Assembly (NCBI RefSeq): GCF_027922425.1
Contig: NZ_BSFQ01000006.1
Location: 62,001-126,000, forward strand
Length of the DNA stretch: 64,000 nucleotides
Source: Pseudonocardia halophobica
Lineage (GTDB): Bacteria; Actinomycetota; Actinomycetes; Mycobacteriales; Pseudonocardiaceae
Direction: 5' to 3'
The notes beneath the pieces were generated by a model, which made no database searches, had not been told where the DNA came from, and saw nothing but the letters and a program-made list of their open reading frames with translations. A program made the position numbers and the translations under genes. Positions within the stretch are counted from its first letter, which is position 1, and the number at the start of each line of letters is the position of its first letter. Below, piece by piece: positions 45,002 through 54,756 of the stretch.

Positions 45002-46195
45002 ATGTTTCGTCGCGACCCCCGCGCCACCGCCGGGACCGCCACCGAGAACGTCTCCGCCGCCGCGCACCTCACCGACGAGCAGGTCGAGGCGCTCGGCGCG
45101 GAGCTCGACGCGATCCGCGAGGAGGTCGTGGCCTCCCGCGGCGAACGCGACGCCCGCTACATCCACGCCGTGATCCGCGCCCAGCGCGGGCTGGAGTTCG
45201 GGGGCCGCGGCCTGCTGCTCTTCTCGAAGTTCCCGCCGGCCTGGATCGCCGGGACCGCGGCGCTGTCCGTCGCGAAGATCCTCGAGAACATGGAGCTCGG
45301 GCACAACATCCTGCACGGCCAGTGGGACTGGATGCGGGACCCGAAGATCCACTCGACGACCTGGGACTGGGACCACGTCGACCCGGCCGAGTTCTGGAAG
45401 CGCTCGCACAACTACGAGCACCACACCTTCACCAACATCCGCGGCAAGGACCGCGACCTCGGCTACACGGTCATGCGGATCACGCCGGAGGAGGAGTGGC
45501 GGCCGCAGCACCTGTTGCAGCCGCTCACGAACGTCGGCCTGTCGCTGATCTTCGAGTACGGCATCGCGCTGTACGACATCGAGACCGACAAGATCAAGAG
45601 CGGCGAGAAGACCTGGGCCGAGGCGCGGCCGCAGATCGCCGCGACCCTGCGGAAGATCGGCAAGCAGGCGGCGAAGGACTACGTGCTGTTCCCGCTGCTG
45701 TCCGGGCCGTCGGCGCTGTCGACGCTCGTCGCGAACTTCACCGCCAACACCGTGCGCAACGTCTGGTCCCACGCGGTGATCTTCTGCGGGCACTTCCCGG
45801 ACGGCACCGAGACGTTCGAGGAGGAGCGGCTCGAGGGCGAGACCCAGGGCCAGTGGTACATCCGCCAGATGCTCGGCTCGGCGAACCTGACCGGCAGCAA
45901 GGCGATGCACCTCATGACCGGCAACCTGTCGCACCAGATCGAGCACCACCTCTTCCCCGACCTGCCCAGCAACCGCTACGCCGAGATCGCGCCGAAGGTC
46001 CGCGAGATCTGCGAGCGCTACGGCCTGCCGTACAACGCGGGGCCACTGCCGACGCAGTACGCGAAGGTCTGGCGCAAGATCATCCGGCTGGCCTTCCCCG
46101 GCGGGCACGAGCGCTACGGCGCCCCGAAGCCCACGCCCCGCAGCCGCATCGGCCGCGCCGTCCGCCGCGCCGCCCCGGCCCGCCTCGCCGCCTGA
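45002..46195 (+). CDS. Membrane fatty-acid desaturase, DesA3-like
   Basis: The 397-residue protein has the three histidine boxes of acyl-lipid/acyl-CoA desaturases: GHNILHGQWD, HNYEHHTF and HQIEHHLFP. It would introduce a Delta-9-type double bond, receiving electrons from the reductase encoded just upstream. The ATG at 45002 has GGAGAG upstream; a GTG at 44942 is the longer alternative. It converges on a PucR-type gene across a triple-palindrome element. Confidence 0.88.
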   Translation: MFRRDPRATAGTATENVSAAAHLTDEQVEALGAELDAIREEVVASRGERDARYIHAVIRAQRGLEFGGRGLLLFSKFPPAWIAGTAALSVAKILENMELGHNILHGQWDWMRDPKIHSTTWDWDHVDPAEFWKRSHNYEHHTFTNIRGKDRDLGYTVMRITPEEEWRPQHLLQPLTNVGLSLIFEYGIALYDIETDKIKSGEKTWAEARPQIAATLRKIGKQAAKDYVLFPLLSGPSALSTLVANFTANTVRNVWSHAVIFCGHFPDGTETFEEERLEGETQGQWYIRQMLGSANLTGSKAMHLMTGNLSHQIEHHLFPDLPSNRYAEIAPKVREICERYGLPYNAGPLPTQYAKVWRKIIRLAFPGGHERYGAPKPTPRSRIGRAVRRAAPARLAA

Positions 46196-46199
46196 CTTC

Positions 46200-46301
46200 G
46201 CACTGAGGAGCCATAACGCGATTTCCGGCCCCGATCTCACGCATTATGGTTCCATAACGCGGATCGGAGGCCGGAATTGGCGCGTTATGGTTCCATAATG
46301 C
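46200..46301. repeat. Triple-box palindromic element, copy 1
   Basis: Three 20-nt boxes start at 46200, 46241 and 46282 (period 41). Box 2 is GCATTATGGTTCCATAACGC and box 3 is GCGTTATGGTTCCATAATGC. Box 1 is degenerate (about 15 of 20 matches). The two spacers are imperfect inverted copies of each other (TTCCGGCCCCGATC versus GATCGGAGGCCGGAA). The element fills the gap between the convergent desaturase and PucR genes. A second copy is at 57818-57920. Confidence 0.8.
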
Positions 46302-46302
46302 G

Positions 46303-47460
46303 TCAGGGTTTCGCGTCGAGGGCGCGCAGGCCGACTGTGAGCTCGAGGCGCTGGGCGGGATCGTCCAGCGCCTCGCCGTAGATCTCCCGCAGGCTGGTGA
46401 GGCGGTAGCGCACCGTCTGCGGGTGCACGTGCAGGGCCGCGGCCGCGGTGCTGACGTCCCCGTGGGCGTCGAGCCACGCCCGCAGCGTCTCCAGCGCCCG
46501 CGCCGCCGCGCCCGAGGGCATGTCCTGCAGCGGCCCGGTGACCCGGTCCCGCAGGTCGGCGGCGAGATCGGGAGCGCCGACGAGCAGCAGCTCGACGAGG
46601 TGCGTGTCGGCCCGCAGGAGCGGGTCGCCGTCCCGGGCGAGCAGCCCCGCCGCGTGCGCCGGCCACGCGGAGCGCGCCCGCGCCGCCGAGCGGTGCGCCT
46701 CGGCCGCCGGCACCACCGGGCCCAGCACCGCGGACCGGTCCCGCAGGGCGGCGCGCACCACCTCGTCGAGCCCGTCCCGCACCGCGGGCACGAACGCGAT
46801 CCCGGCCGGGTCGAGGTCCGCGGCCACCGCGCCCGGTATCCGGGCGGCGACCTCCACGGCGTCGTCGACGACGAGCGCCGCCAGCCGGGCGGGCACGGTC
46901 CAGCCCGCCGCGGTCGCCAGCTTCTCGATCTCCGCCGGCTCGACCGGCGGCCGCGCGACCAGGGCCTCGACCAGGACGTTGCGCCGGGTCTGCAGGGAGC
47001 CGGCCTGCATGGCCTCCTCCTGCGCCCACCCGGCGACCGACGCCGCCGAGATCTGCTCGACGTACGAGAACAGCGCCTCGGCCAGCGCGAAGATGACGTC
47101 GGGCGGCAGGGCCCGGGCGACCGGGCTCTCGCCGACCGCCCGCCAGACCGTGCGCGTGCCGACCTGGTAGGCGCTCTGCAGCGCGGCCAGCGTGCGGCCC
47201 TCGCGGTGCTCGACGCGCCCCAGCTCGGCGTAGATCCGGGTGTCCGGCAGCTCCGTGTCCGAGCCCAGCAGCCCGACGAACTGGTCCAGCGCCACCGAGA
47301 CGCCCTGGGTGATCCGGTTGCCGAAGTTGCCCTTCAGCGGCCGCGCGTACTCCGCGACCTGCGCCCGGACCTCCGCGATGATCTCGTCCGTGGCGCCCAC
47401 GACGTACGGGCGCAGCGCCTTCCCGGCCGTCGACGGGACGCGCGCCCAGGGCCGGTCCAC
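46303..47460 (-). CDS. PucR/CdaR-family transcriptional regulator
   Basis: The 385-residue protein lacks an N-terminal PucR domain. It has a helical sensory region and a GGDEF-like middle, then the C-terminal PucR_C helix-turn-helix (VSTAAAALHVHPQTVRYRL, DDPAQRLELTVGL). Such regulators activate purine or other catabolic genes. It starts at GTG 47460, 5 bases after the ACT-domain stop, so they are probably one operon. The start is uncertain because no strong ribosome site is seen. Confidence 0.78.
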   Translation of the reverse strand: MDRPWARVPSTAGKALRPYVVGATDEIIAEVRAQVAEYARPLKGNFGNRITQGVSVALDQFVGLLGSDTELPDTRIYAELGRVEHREGRTLAALQSAYQVGTRTVWRAVGESPVARALPPDVIFALAEALFSYVEQISAASVAGWAQEEAMQAGSLQTRRNVLVEALVARPPVEPAEIEKLATAAGWTVPARLAALVVDDAVEVAARIPGAVAADLDPAGIAFVPAVRDGLDEVVRAALRDRSAVLGPVVPAAEAHRSAARARSAWPAHAAGLLARDGDPLLRADTHLVELLLVGAPDLAADLRDRVTGPLQDMPSGAAARALETLRAWLDAHGDVSTAAAALHVHPQTVRYRLTSLREIYGEALDDPAQRLELTVGLRALDAKP

Positions 47461-47465
47461 GGCGG

Positions 47466-48125
47466 TCAGGACCCGAGGACCGTCGCGACGATGCCGGCGA
47501 GGTGGGTCAGCCGCGCCAGCTCCGACGGCCGGAACGCCGGCCCGCCCGGACGCCCGACGACCAGCGCCTTCGCGGGCAGCGAGCTGCCGAACGGCGCGGC
47601 GGCCAGCTCGGTGTCGAGCGCGCTCCACGGCTCGGGCACCCAGTGCACCTCGGGGTCGACGATCATCGCCTTGTCCAGCGGCAGCCACGGCAGGTCGCCC
47701 GCCCGCGTCTCCGGCGCGGCCGAGGAGTCGGCCAGCCGGTAGGAGCGGCCCTCCTCGCGCACGGCGACGATCGCCCAGCCCGCGCGGAACAGCCGCGGGA
47801 CCTCCTCCGCGAGCCGGGCCAGCCCGTGCTCGGGGTCGGACGCGATCGCGTCGACCAGCTCGAGCTCGCGGTGGGTGTCCAGGCGCCCGCTGTAGGGCCG
47901 CACGGACTCCACCTGCACCCCGGGCACCGACTCGGCCGCGGTGATCAGGACGTCCGGCGGGCGCCCCGACGGCAGCTCGACGGCCAGGTCGTCGACCGCC
48001 TGCCCGTCCGTCCGCTCGACGACGTCGACGCCCAGGATGTCCGCCCCGGCGTCGCCGAGGGCCGTGGCGACGGCGCCCAGGATGCCCGGTTTGTCCGGCA
48101 GGACCACCCGGAGCAGGAACGACAC
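47466..48125 (-). CDS. ACT-domain protein (Rv3013-like)
   Basis: The 219-residue protein starts with an ACT domain (FLLRVVLPDKPGILGAVATAL, DILGVDVVER; residues ~2-75). An uncharacterised C-terminal part follows with WAIVAVREEGRSYRLAD. ACT domains bind amino acids. The GTG at 48125 has GGGAGG upstream. It diverges from gatCAB, as Rv3013 does from the gat genes in M. tuberculosis. Function is unknown. Confidence 0.8.
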   Translation of the reverse strand: MSFLLRVVLPDKPGILGAVATALGDAGADILGVDVVERTDGQAVDDLAVELPSGRPPDVLITAAESVPGVQVESVRPYSGRLDTHRELELVDAIASDPEHGLARLAEEVPRLFRAGWAIVAVREEGRSYRLADSSAAPETRAGDLPWLPLDKAMIVDPEVHWVPEPWSALDTELAAAPFGSSLPAKALVVGRPGGPAFRPSELARLTHLAGIVATVLGS

Positions 48126-48380
48126 TCCGCCACGCCTCCCTCTGACCGACCGCACGACACGGCGGCGCCCACCCGCCGCGGCCGGGGGCGTCGCCGTGGG
48201 TCGATCCTGCCAAACCCGCGGCGGCCGGGGACAGGCGCAGGGGGTTGACAGCGCGGGCGAAACCCGTCGGCGGACCGTCGGTGGGCGCGAATAGACTCGG
48301 ACGGGCCGGGCCGCCCGAGCCCGCGGGCGCGAGTGACCAGGTCGCGTCCACCCCCAGAGCCCAACGCCGAAGGAACCCTC

Positions 48381-48692
48381 ATGTCCCCCGACTCCGGGGC
48401 CATCTCCCGGGACGAGGTCGCGCACCTCGCCCGGCTGGCCCGGCTGGCCGTCACGGACGCCGAGCTCGACGTCTTCGCCGGCCAGCTCGACGTCATCCTC
48501 GGCGCCGTCGCCCGCGTGGGCGAGGTGGCGGCGGACGACATCCCGCCGACGTCGCACGCCGTGCCGCTGCAGAACGTCTTCCGGCCGGACGTCCGGCGCC
48601 CCGGGCTGAGCCAGGAGCAGGCGCTCGCGGGCGCCCCCGCCGCCGAGGAGGGCCGCTTCCGCGTGCCCCGGATCCTGGGGGAGGAGCAGTGA
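48381..48692 (+). CDS. gatC: Asp-tRNA(Asn)/Glu-tRNA(Gln) amidotransferase subunit C
   Basis: The 103-residue subunit has the GatC pattern [48 protein letters not shown]. It stabilises GatA-GatB. The ATG has AAGGA upstream, and its stop overlaps gatA as GTGA. Confidence 0.95.
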   Translation: MSPDSGAISRDEVAHLARLARLAVTDAELDVFAGQLDVILGAVARVGEVAADDIPPTSHAVPLQNVFRPDVRRPGLSQEQALAGAPAAEEGRFRVPRILGEEQ

Positions 48693-50194
48693 GCGAGCTC
48701 ATCCGGCTGACGGCGTCCGAGCTGGCGTCGAAGATCCACTCCGGGGAGGTCTCGGCCGTCGAGGCCGCGCAGGCCCATCTGGACCGGATCGCCGAGGTCG
48801 ACGGCGAGGTCCACGCGTTCCTGCACGTCGGGGCCGAGGCCGCGCTGGCCAACGCCGCGCTGGTCGACGAGGCGGTGCAGGCCGGCACCGCGCCCGCGTC
48901 CCCGCTGGCCGGCGTGCCGCTGGCGCTCAAGGACGTGTTCACCACCACGGACATGCCCACGACCTGCGGCTCGCGGATCCTCGAGGGCTGGCGCCCGCCG
49001 TACGACGCCACCCTCACCGCGAGGCTGCGCGCCGCCGGGATCACGATCCTGGGCAAGACCAACATGGACGAGTTCGCGATGGGCTCGTCCACCGAGCACT
49101 CGGCGTACGGGCCCACCCGCAACCCGTGGGACCTCTCCCGGATCCCCGGCGGGTCCGGCGGCGGGTCCGCGGCCGCGCTGGCCGCGTTCGAGGCGCCGCT
49201 CGCGATCGGCACCGACACCGGCGGCTCGATCCGCCAGCCCGCCGCCGTCACCGGCACCGTGGGCGTCAAGCCGACCTACGGCGGCGTGTCCCGCTACGGC
49301 CTCGTGGCCTGCGCGTCCTCGCTCGACCAGGGCGGCCCGTGCGCCCGCACGGTGCTCGACGCCGCGTTGCTGCACGAGGTCGTCGCGGGCCACGACCCGC
49401 TCGACTCCACCTCGATCGACGCGCCGGTCCCGGCCGTCGTCGAGGCCGCGCGGATCGGCGCGCAGGGCGACCTGTCCGGCGTGCGGGTCGGCGTGGTCCG
49501 CGAGCTGGGCGGCGAGGGCTACCAGCCCGGCGTGCGGGCGTCGTTCGACGCGGCGCTGCGCCGGTTGGAGAAGCTCGGCGCCGAGGTCGTCGAGGTGTCC
49601 TGCCCGCACTTCGAGTACGGGCTGGCGGCGTACTACCTGATCCTGCCGAGCGAGGTGTCGTCGAACCTCGCCCGGTTCGACGCCATGCGCTACGGCCTGC
49701 GCGTCGACAAGGGCGCCTCCGCCGAGGAGGTCATGGCCGCGACCCGCGAGGCCGGGTTCGGCCCCGAGGTCAAGCGCCGGATCATCCTGGGCACGTACGC
49801 GCTGTCGTCGGGCTACTACGACGCCTACTACGGGCAGGCGCAGAAGGTCCGCACGCTGATCAGCCGGGACTTCGCTGCCGCGTTCGAGCAGGCGGACGTG
49901 CTGGTCAGCCCCACCGCGCCGACCACGGCCTTCCCGATCGGCGAGAAGGTCGACGACCCGCTGGCGATGTACCTCAACGACCTCGCCACCATCCCGACCA
50001 ACCTCGCCGGTGTCGCCGGCATGTCGGTGCCGTCGGGCCTGGCGGAGGAGGACGGCCTGCCGGTCGGCCTGCAGATCATGGCGCCCGCGCTGGGCGAGGC
50101 CGTGATGTACCGCGTCGGCGCCGCCTTCGAGGCCGCGCGCGACGCCGACGAGGGCGGGCCGCTGATCGCCCGCGTGCCGGAGGTCGCGAAGTGA
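48689..50194 (+). CDS. gatA: Asp-tRNA(Asn)/Glu-tRNA(Gln) amidotransferase subunit A
   Basis: The 501-residue amidase liberates ammonia from glutamine for the transamidation of Glu-tRNA(Gln) and Asp-tRNA(Asn). The Ser-cisSer-Lys triad is visible: Lys in PLALKDVF (~80), the serines in [11 protein letters not shown] (~155) and [11 protein letters not shown] (~180). GTGA overlaps at both ends couple gatC-gatA-gatB. No pfkA gene intervenes, unlike M. tuberculosis. Confidence 0.96.
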   Translation: MSELIRLTASELASKIHSGEVSAVEAAQAHLDRIAEVDGEVHAFLHVGAEAALANAALVDEAVQAGTAPASPLAGVPLALKDVFTTTDMPTTCGSRILEGWRPPYDATLTARLRAAGITILGKTNMDEFAMGSSTEHSAYGPTRNPWDLSRIPGGSGGGSAAALAAFEAPLAIGTDTGGSIRQPAAVTGTVGVKPTYGGVSRYGLVACASSLDQGGPCARTVLDAALLHEVVAGHDPLDSTSIDAPVPAVVEAARIGAQGDLSGVRVGVVRELGGEGYQPGVRASFDAALRRLEKLGAEVVEVSCPHFEYGLAAYYLILPSEVSSNLARFDAMRYGLRVDKGASAEEVMAATREAGFGPEVKRRIILGTYALSSGYYDAYYGQAQKVRTLISRDFAAAFEQADVLVSPTAPTTAFPIGEKVDDPLAMYLNDLATIPTNLAGVAGMSVPSGLAEEDGLPVGLQIMAPALGEAVMYRVGAAFEAARDADEGGPLIARVPEVAK

Positions 50195-51696
50195 CAACCA
50201 CCGCTCCCGCGCTGGTCGACTACGACGACGTCGTGGCCCGCTACGAGCCCACGCTCGGGCTCGAGGTGCACGTCGAGCTGTCCACCAGCACGAAGATGTT
50301 CTGCGGCTGCCCGACCGACTTCGGCGCCGAGCCCAACACCCAGGTCTGCCCGACCTGCCTGGGCCTGCCCGGCTCGCTGCCCGTGGTCAACCAGGCGGCG
50401 GTCGAGGCCGCGATCCGGATCGGGCTGGCGCTCAACTGCTCGATCGCGCCGTGGGGCCGGTTCGCGCGGAAGAACTACTTCTACCCGGACATGCCCAAGA
50501 ACTTCCAGACCTCGCAGTACGACGAGCCGATCGCGGTCGACGGCTGGATGGACGTCACGCTGGAGGACGGCGAGGTCGTGCGCGTGGGCATCGAGCGCGC
50601 GCACATGGAGGAGGACACCGGCAAGTCGCTGCACGTCGGCGGCGCGGCGGGCCGGATCCACGGCGCGGAGTACTCGCTGCTCGACTACAACCGGGCCGGT
50701 GTGCCGCTGATCGAGATCGTCACGAAGATGATCCCGGGCACGGGCGAGCGGGCGCCGGAGGTGGCGCGCGCGTACGTCACGCAGCTGCGGGACCTGATCA
50801 AGTCCCTCGGCGTCTCGGACGTCCGGATGGACCAGGGCTCCATGCGGTGCGACGTGAACCTGTCGCTCTCGCCCACGGGCTCCGGCGTGCTCGGCACCCG
50901 CACCGAGACCAAGAACGTCAACTCGCTGCGGTCGGTCGAGCGGGCCGTCCGGCACGAGATGCAGCGGCAGGCCGGCGTGCTCGACGGCGGCGGCGCGATC
51001 GTCCAGGAGACCCGGCACTTCGAGGAGCAGTCCGGCACCACCCGGCCGGGCCGCCGCAAGGAGACCTCGGAGGACTACCGGTACTTCCCGGAGCCCGACC
51101 TCGTGCCGATCGCGCCGAGCGCCGAGTGGGTCGAGGAGCTGCGCGGCACGCTGCCCGAGCTGCCCTGGGAGCACCGCAAGCGCATCCAGGAGGCCTGGGG
51201 CCTGTCGGACGAGGAGCTGCGGGACCTGGTCAACGCCGGGGCGCTCGAGCTCATCGAGGCCACCGTCGCCGCGGGCGCGCCCGCCGGCGAGGCCCGCTCG
51301 TGGTGGGTCGCGTACCTGGCGCAGCAGGCCAACACCCGCGGCGTCGAGCTGGCCGAGCTGCCGATCACTCCGGCCCAGGTCGCCCGCGTGATCGCGCTGG
51401 TCGGTGCCGGCGACCTCAACAACAAGCTGGCCCGCCAGGTGGTCGACGGCGTGCTGGCCGGTGAGGGCGAGCCGGACGAGGTCGTGGAGTCGCGCGGCCT
51501 CAAGGTCGTGTCGGACGACGGCGCCCTCATCGCCGCCGTCGACGAGGCCCTCGCGGCCCAGCCGGACGTCGTCGAGAAGATCAAGGGCGGCAAGGTCCAG
51601 GCCGCCGGCGCGATCGTCGGCGCGGTCATGAAGGCCACCAAGGGCCAGGCCGACGCCAAGCGCGTGCGCGAGCTGATCATCGAACGCTGCAGCTGA
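50191..51696 (+). CDS. gatB: Asp-tRNA(Asn)/Glu-tRNA(Gln) amidotransferase subunit B
   Basis: The 501-residue subunit binds and phosphorylates the misacylated tRNA. It has [64 protein letters not shown] and the C-terminal YqeY/GatB_N-type tail. It is translationally coupled to gatA and followed by a strong hairpin. Confidence 0.96.
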   Translation: MTTTAPALVDYDDVVARYEPTLGLEVHVELSTSTKMFCGCPTDFGAEPNTQVCPTCLGLPGSLPVVNQAAVEAAIRIGLALNCSIAPWGRFARKNYFYPDMPKNFQTSQYDEPIAVDGWMDVTLEDGEVVRVGIERAHMEEDTGKSLHVGGAAGRIHGAEYSLLDYNRAGVPLIEIVTKMIPGTGERAPEVARAYVTQLRDLIKSLGVSDVRMDQGSMRCDVNLSLSPTGSGVLGTRTETKNVNSLRSVERAVRHEMQRQAGVLDGGGAIVQETRHFEEQSGTTRPGRRKETSEDYRYFPEPDLVPIAPSAEWVEELRGTLPELPWEHRKRIQEAWGLSDEELRDLVNAGALELIEATVAAGAPAGEARSWWVAYLAQQANTRGVELAELPITPAQVARVIALVGAGDLNNKLARQVVDGVLAGEGEPDEVVESRGLKVVSDDGALIAAVDEALAAQPDVVEKIKGGKVQAAGAIVGAVMKATKGQADAKRVRELIIERCS

Positions 51697-51712
51697 GCCC
51701 GCACACCGGGTC

Positions 51713-51757
51713 CACCACGGCGCCCGCGTCCCCGCTCGGGACGCGGGCGCCGCGGTG
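51713..51757. terminator. Terminator hairpin between gatB and hepT
   Basis: GGCGCCCGCGTCCC (51719-51732) pairs perfectly with GGGACGCGGGCGCC (51738-51751) around the loop CGCTC. The stem extends outward after one mismatch. It lies between convergent gatB and the toxin gene. Confidence 0.8.
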
Positions 51758-51770
51758 TAGGGAAGTCCCG

Positions 51771-52181
51771 TCAGCCCTGCAGTGCGACGAGGAAGGCCCT
51801 CAGGTCCGCCGGCCCCTGCGTCGCGATCGCGTGGACGCGACGGAGGTCGAGCGCGGCGTAGGCGTGCACCAGGAGGTTCCGGAAGCCCGCCGCCCTGGCG
51901 AGCCGGTCCGCGAGCTCCGCATCGATCGTCCCGGCGTCGCGGAGGATCCTGAAGGCGGCCGCGTACGTCTCGGGATTCCCGAGGCCCCGCCGCACACAGG
52001 TCGCCACCGCCAGATCGATCACGACCTGCACGGCCTGCCACAGGTGCAGCACCACCGTGTCGGTCGCGGACGACATCGGGGTGAGGGCGTCGGGGTCGGC
52101 GGGCAGGTGCGCGGCGACCCGGTCCAGGTGACGGACGACCGCGGCCGAGCGCTCGGCGAGTAGCTGCTCGTCGTCCGTCAC
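51771..52181 (-). CDS. HEPN-domain toxin, HepT-like
   Basis: The 136-residue protein is a DUF86/HepT helical bundle with the RNase motif RNLLVHAY (RX4HXY, ~residue 99). HepT toxins cut RNA or tRNA and are held inactive by AMPylation of the motif tyrosine by the partner MNT protein. GTG start overlaps the mntA-like stop (GTGA), the standard antitoxin-first order. Confidence 0.85.
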   Translation of the reverse strand: MTDDEQLLAERSAAVVRHLDRVAAHLPADPDALTPMSSATDTVVLHLWQAVQVVIDLAVATCVRRGLGNPETYAAAFRILRDAGTIDAELADRLARAAGFRNLLVHAYAALDLRRVHAIATQGPADLRAFLVALQG

Positions 52182-52582
52182 CGGGCGCCGGCCCGCAGGT
52201 CGGCGAGGAGCCCCGCCTGGGCTGCGCGGATGACCGGGCCCGCGTCGCACCAGTAGATCGTGGCGTCGACACGGAACCGCTCGACGACCCCCGGGGTGCG
52301 CTCGACCAGGGTGATTCCGTCCCGAGCCGCGCGGTAGCGGAGCAGCGCGCTCGCACGACCCAGGTCCACGACGTCCACCGCCTCGGTCCCGAGCGTGTCG
52401 ACGAGCAGGGTGACCAGCGACGCGAGATCGGCGCCGTCCGACGAGAGGACGCCGAGGTCCCAGTCGGAGTCCTGGCGGTGGTCGCTGCGCGCCCGCGAGC
52501 CGTGCAGGACGAGCGCATCCACAGCGGGGAAGTCGCGCAGCACGGCTCCTCGCACCGCCCCCGCCAGCTCCTCCGGGCTCAT
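52178..52582 (-). CDS. Minimal nucleotidyltransferase antitoxin, MntA-like
   Basis: The 134-residue protein has the catalytic GSX10DXD motif as GSRARSDHRQDSDWD near residue 27 and a downstream VVDLGRASALL segment. MntA antitoxins AMPylate HepT. It precedes and overlaps the HEPN gene. TACGCT (minus strand, 52595-52590) lies 7 bases before the ATG, so transcription is probably leaderless. Confidence 0.88.
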   Translation of the reverse strand: MSPEELAGAVRGAVLRDFPAVDALVLHGSRARSDHRQDSDWDLGVLSSDGADLASLVTLLVDTLGTEAVDVVDLGRASALLRYRAARDGITLVERTPGVVERFRVDATIYWCDAGPVIRAAQAGLLADLRAGAR

Positions 52583-52628
52583 GGTGCGCAGCGTACCGAC
52601 GATCCGTCCGCGCCGGATCTTCGCGCGG

Positions 52629-53792
52629 TCAGGCGCGGGAGGCCCCGCCGCCGCTGGGGGGCTGGATGCGGATGACGCGGTCGTCGCTGGCCACCGGCCT
52701 GCCGCCCGACTTGTTGACCGTGCCCAGCCAGAGCAGGCCGTCGGTGCCGAGCGTGGCGGCGGCGAGGCGGCCGTAGACGTTGGCGAGGAGGGTCTCGGGG
52801 GCGCCGGAGAAGCTGCCGTCGTCGGCGGGGCGGAGCACCGAGAGCGCCGCGCCGCCGGTCAGCGCGACGGCGACGACCCCCGGCTGCGCCATGCAGCCCG
52901 CGACTCCCGGGCGGTCCGGCCAGGTCCACGCGGCGGGACCGAGCGGGCCGGGCGCGACCCGGTAGAGCACGTCGCGCGACGCCGCCCGGTCGGTGACCCA
53001 CACCGACTCGTTGGAGGAGTCCGTGCAGATCCCACCCGGCTGGCTCAGACCCGTGCTCAGGACCGGCGAGCCCGGGTTCGGGTTGGCCGCGGCCGGGCGG
53101 CCGAGGGTGTCGATCCGCAGCACCTTGCCGTTGAGCGCGGCGGGGGCCGGCGCCGGGTCGCCGGCGTTGCCGGTGGCGACGAGCAGCGTGTTGCCGGCGT
53201 CCGTGCCGAGCGCGCCGCCGTTGCCCGACGGCCCCTTCGGGATCCCGGTCAGCACCGGCTTGGGCGGCTCGTTCGGCGCGAGCCGGAGCACCCGGTTGTC
53301 CTCCGGCGTGGTCGCGTAGGCGTAGACGAGCTGGTCCTCCTGGTAGGTGGGGGAGAGCACCAGCCCGGTCAGCCCGCCGCCGCCGGCCGCGTCGACCGGG
53401 ACGGTGGTGATCAGCACCGGGTCCTTCCCGCGCTCGACCCGCAGCACCCGCCCGGTCGCGCGCTCGCCCACCAGGGCCGACACGCCGTTGGGCAGCACCG
53501 CGAGCGCCCCGACGGGGTCCAGGCAGGTGGCGACGACCTGGGGGTCCGGGTCGTCGCAGCCCGCGGGCGTCTGCGGGGCGCCGGGATCGGCCGAGTCCCC
53601 GTTCTCGTCGCCCTGCTCGCCCCCGGGCGCCTCCTGCACGGACGGCGGCCCGCCCAGCTCGCCCTGTCCCTCGGTCTTCTCCTGCCAGTCCCGCGGGCCC
53701 TGGTCCGGGAAGGTCGCGCAGCCCGCGAGCAGCGCGAGCAGGCCGATCAGGGCGACCAGCGCGAGCCGCAGGCGGGGAGGGCGGTGGCGCAC
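52629..53792 (-). CDS. LppZ-like lipoprotein, glucose/sorbosone-dehydrogenase-type beta-propeller
   Basis: The 387-residue protein has a lipobox LLAGC, an acidic linker and a beta-propeller of the GSDH/PQQ-glucose-dehydrogenase fold (DPVGALAVLPNGVSALVGER, GGLTGLVLSPTYQED, PSGNGGALGTDAG). It corresponds to lppZ (Rv3006). Whether it binds PQQ is not evident. The GTG lies 6 bases from TAGCCT (minus strand, 53804-53799), a leaderless pattern. Confidence 0.85.
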   Translation of the reverse strand: MRHRPPRLRLALVALIGLLALLAGCATFPDQGPRDWQEKTEGQGELGGPPSVQEAPGGEQGDENGDSADPGAPQTPAGCDDPDPQVVATCLDPVGALAVLPNGVSALVGERATGRVLRVERGKDPVLITTVPVDAAGGGGLTGLVLSPTYQEDQLVYAYATTPEDNRVLRLAPNEPPKPVLTGIPKGPSGNGGALGTDAGNTLLVATGNAGDPAPAPAALNGKVLRIDTLGRPAAANPNPGSPVLSTGLSQPGGICTDSSNESVWVTDRAASRDVLYRVAPGPLGPAAWTWPDRPGVAGCMAQPGVVAVALTGGAALSVLRPADDGSFSGAPETLLANVYGRLAAATLGTDGLLWLGTVNKSGGRPVASDDRVIRIQPPSGGGASRA

Positions 53793-53844
53793 GTGATCAG
53801 GCTAGGCGCGGTGAGGTGAGCGGCCGGTGAGTAGCGTCGGCGGC

Positions 53845-54756
53845 ATGACCGTGGTCCTGGTCCCGCACCCGCGCGGTGCCGACGCCCTCGCCGACCTGCC
53901 AAACCTCCGCCCGCTGGTCTACGACCCGGCGAAGCCGCTCCCCGCGGGCGCCGAGGAGGCCGAGGTCCTCGTCCCGCCCTTCCTCGCGACCGGCAGGGTC
54001 GTGGAGCTCGCCGAGCAGCTGCCGAACCTCAAGCTGGTGCAGCTGCTCACGGCGGGCGCGGAGGCGTGGATCGGGAAGCTGCGCGACGGCGTGCTGCTCT
54101 CGGACGGCAAGGGCGCGCACGGCGGCGCGACGGCCGAGTGGGTCGTCGCGGTGCTCCTCGCGGTCTACCGGGAGCTGCCGGGGTTCGTGCAGGCGCAGGA
54201 GCGCGGCGAGTGGACCCAGCACATCACCGACGAGCTCGGCGGCAAGCGGGTGCTGATCGTCGGGGCGGGCGACGTCGCGGAGAACCTCGTGCGCCGCCTC
54301 GCGCCGTTCGAGGTCACGATCACGCTGGTCGGCCGGCGGAAGCGCGAGGGCGTGCACGGCATCGACGAGGTGCACGACCTGCTGCCGCAGCACGACGTCT
54401 GCGTGGTGATCGTCCCGCTGACGGACGAGACCCGCGGCCTGATCGACAAGGACTTCCTGGCCGCGATGCCCGACGGCGCGGTGCTGGTCAACGGCGCGCG
54501 CGGGCCCGTCGCCGACACGGACGCGCTGCTCGCGGAGCTCCGCAGCGGGCGCCTCCGCGCGGCCCTCGACGTCACCGACCCGGAGCCGCTGCCGGCCGGC
54601 CACCCGCTGTGGGAGGCGCCGGGGCTGCTGCTGACCCCGCACGTGGGCGGCAGCGTCCCCGCCGCGATGAGCCGCGCCTTCCGCGTGATGCGCGAGCAGC
54701 TCGGCTACTTCGCACGCGGTGAGGAGCCGCCGAACGTGGTGCGCAACGGCTACTGA
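53845..54756 (+). CDS. D-isomer-specific 2-hydroxyacid dehydrogenase
   Basis: The 303-residue NAD enzyme has the dinucleotide motif LIVGAGDVAENLVRRLAPF. Catalytic Arg lies in VNGARGPVADTDAL, Glu in DVTDPEPLPAGHPLW and His in LTPHVGGS. Members reduce 2-keto acids or oxidise D-2-hydroxy acids. ATG 53845 is chosen because TAGCGT ends 7 bases upstream. Its stop codon directly abuts the stop of the convergent PPOX gene. Confidence 0.88.
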   Translation: MTVVLVPHPRGADALADLPNLRPLVYDPAKPLPAGAEEAEVLVPPFLATGRVVELAEQLPNLKLVQLLTAGAEAWIGKLRDGVLLSDGKGAHGGATAEWVVAVLLAVYRELPGFVQAQERGEWTQHITDELGGKRVLIVGAGDVAENLVRRLAPFEVTITLVGRRKREGVHGIDEVHDLLPQHDVCVVIVPLTDETRGLIDKDFLAAMPDGAVLVNGARGPVADTDALLAELRSGRLRAALDVTDPEPLPAGHPLWEAPGLLLTPHVGGSVPAAMSRAFRVMREQLGYFARGEEPPNVVRNGY

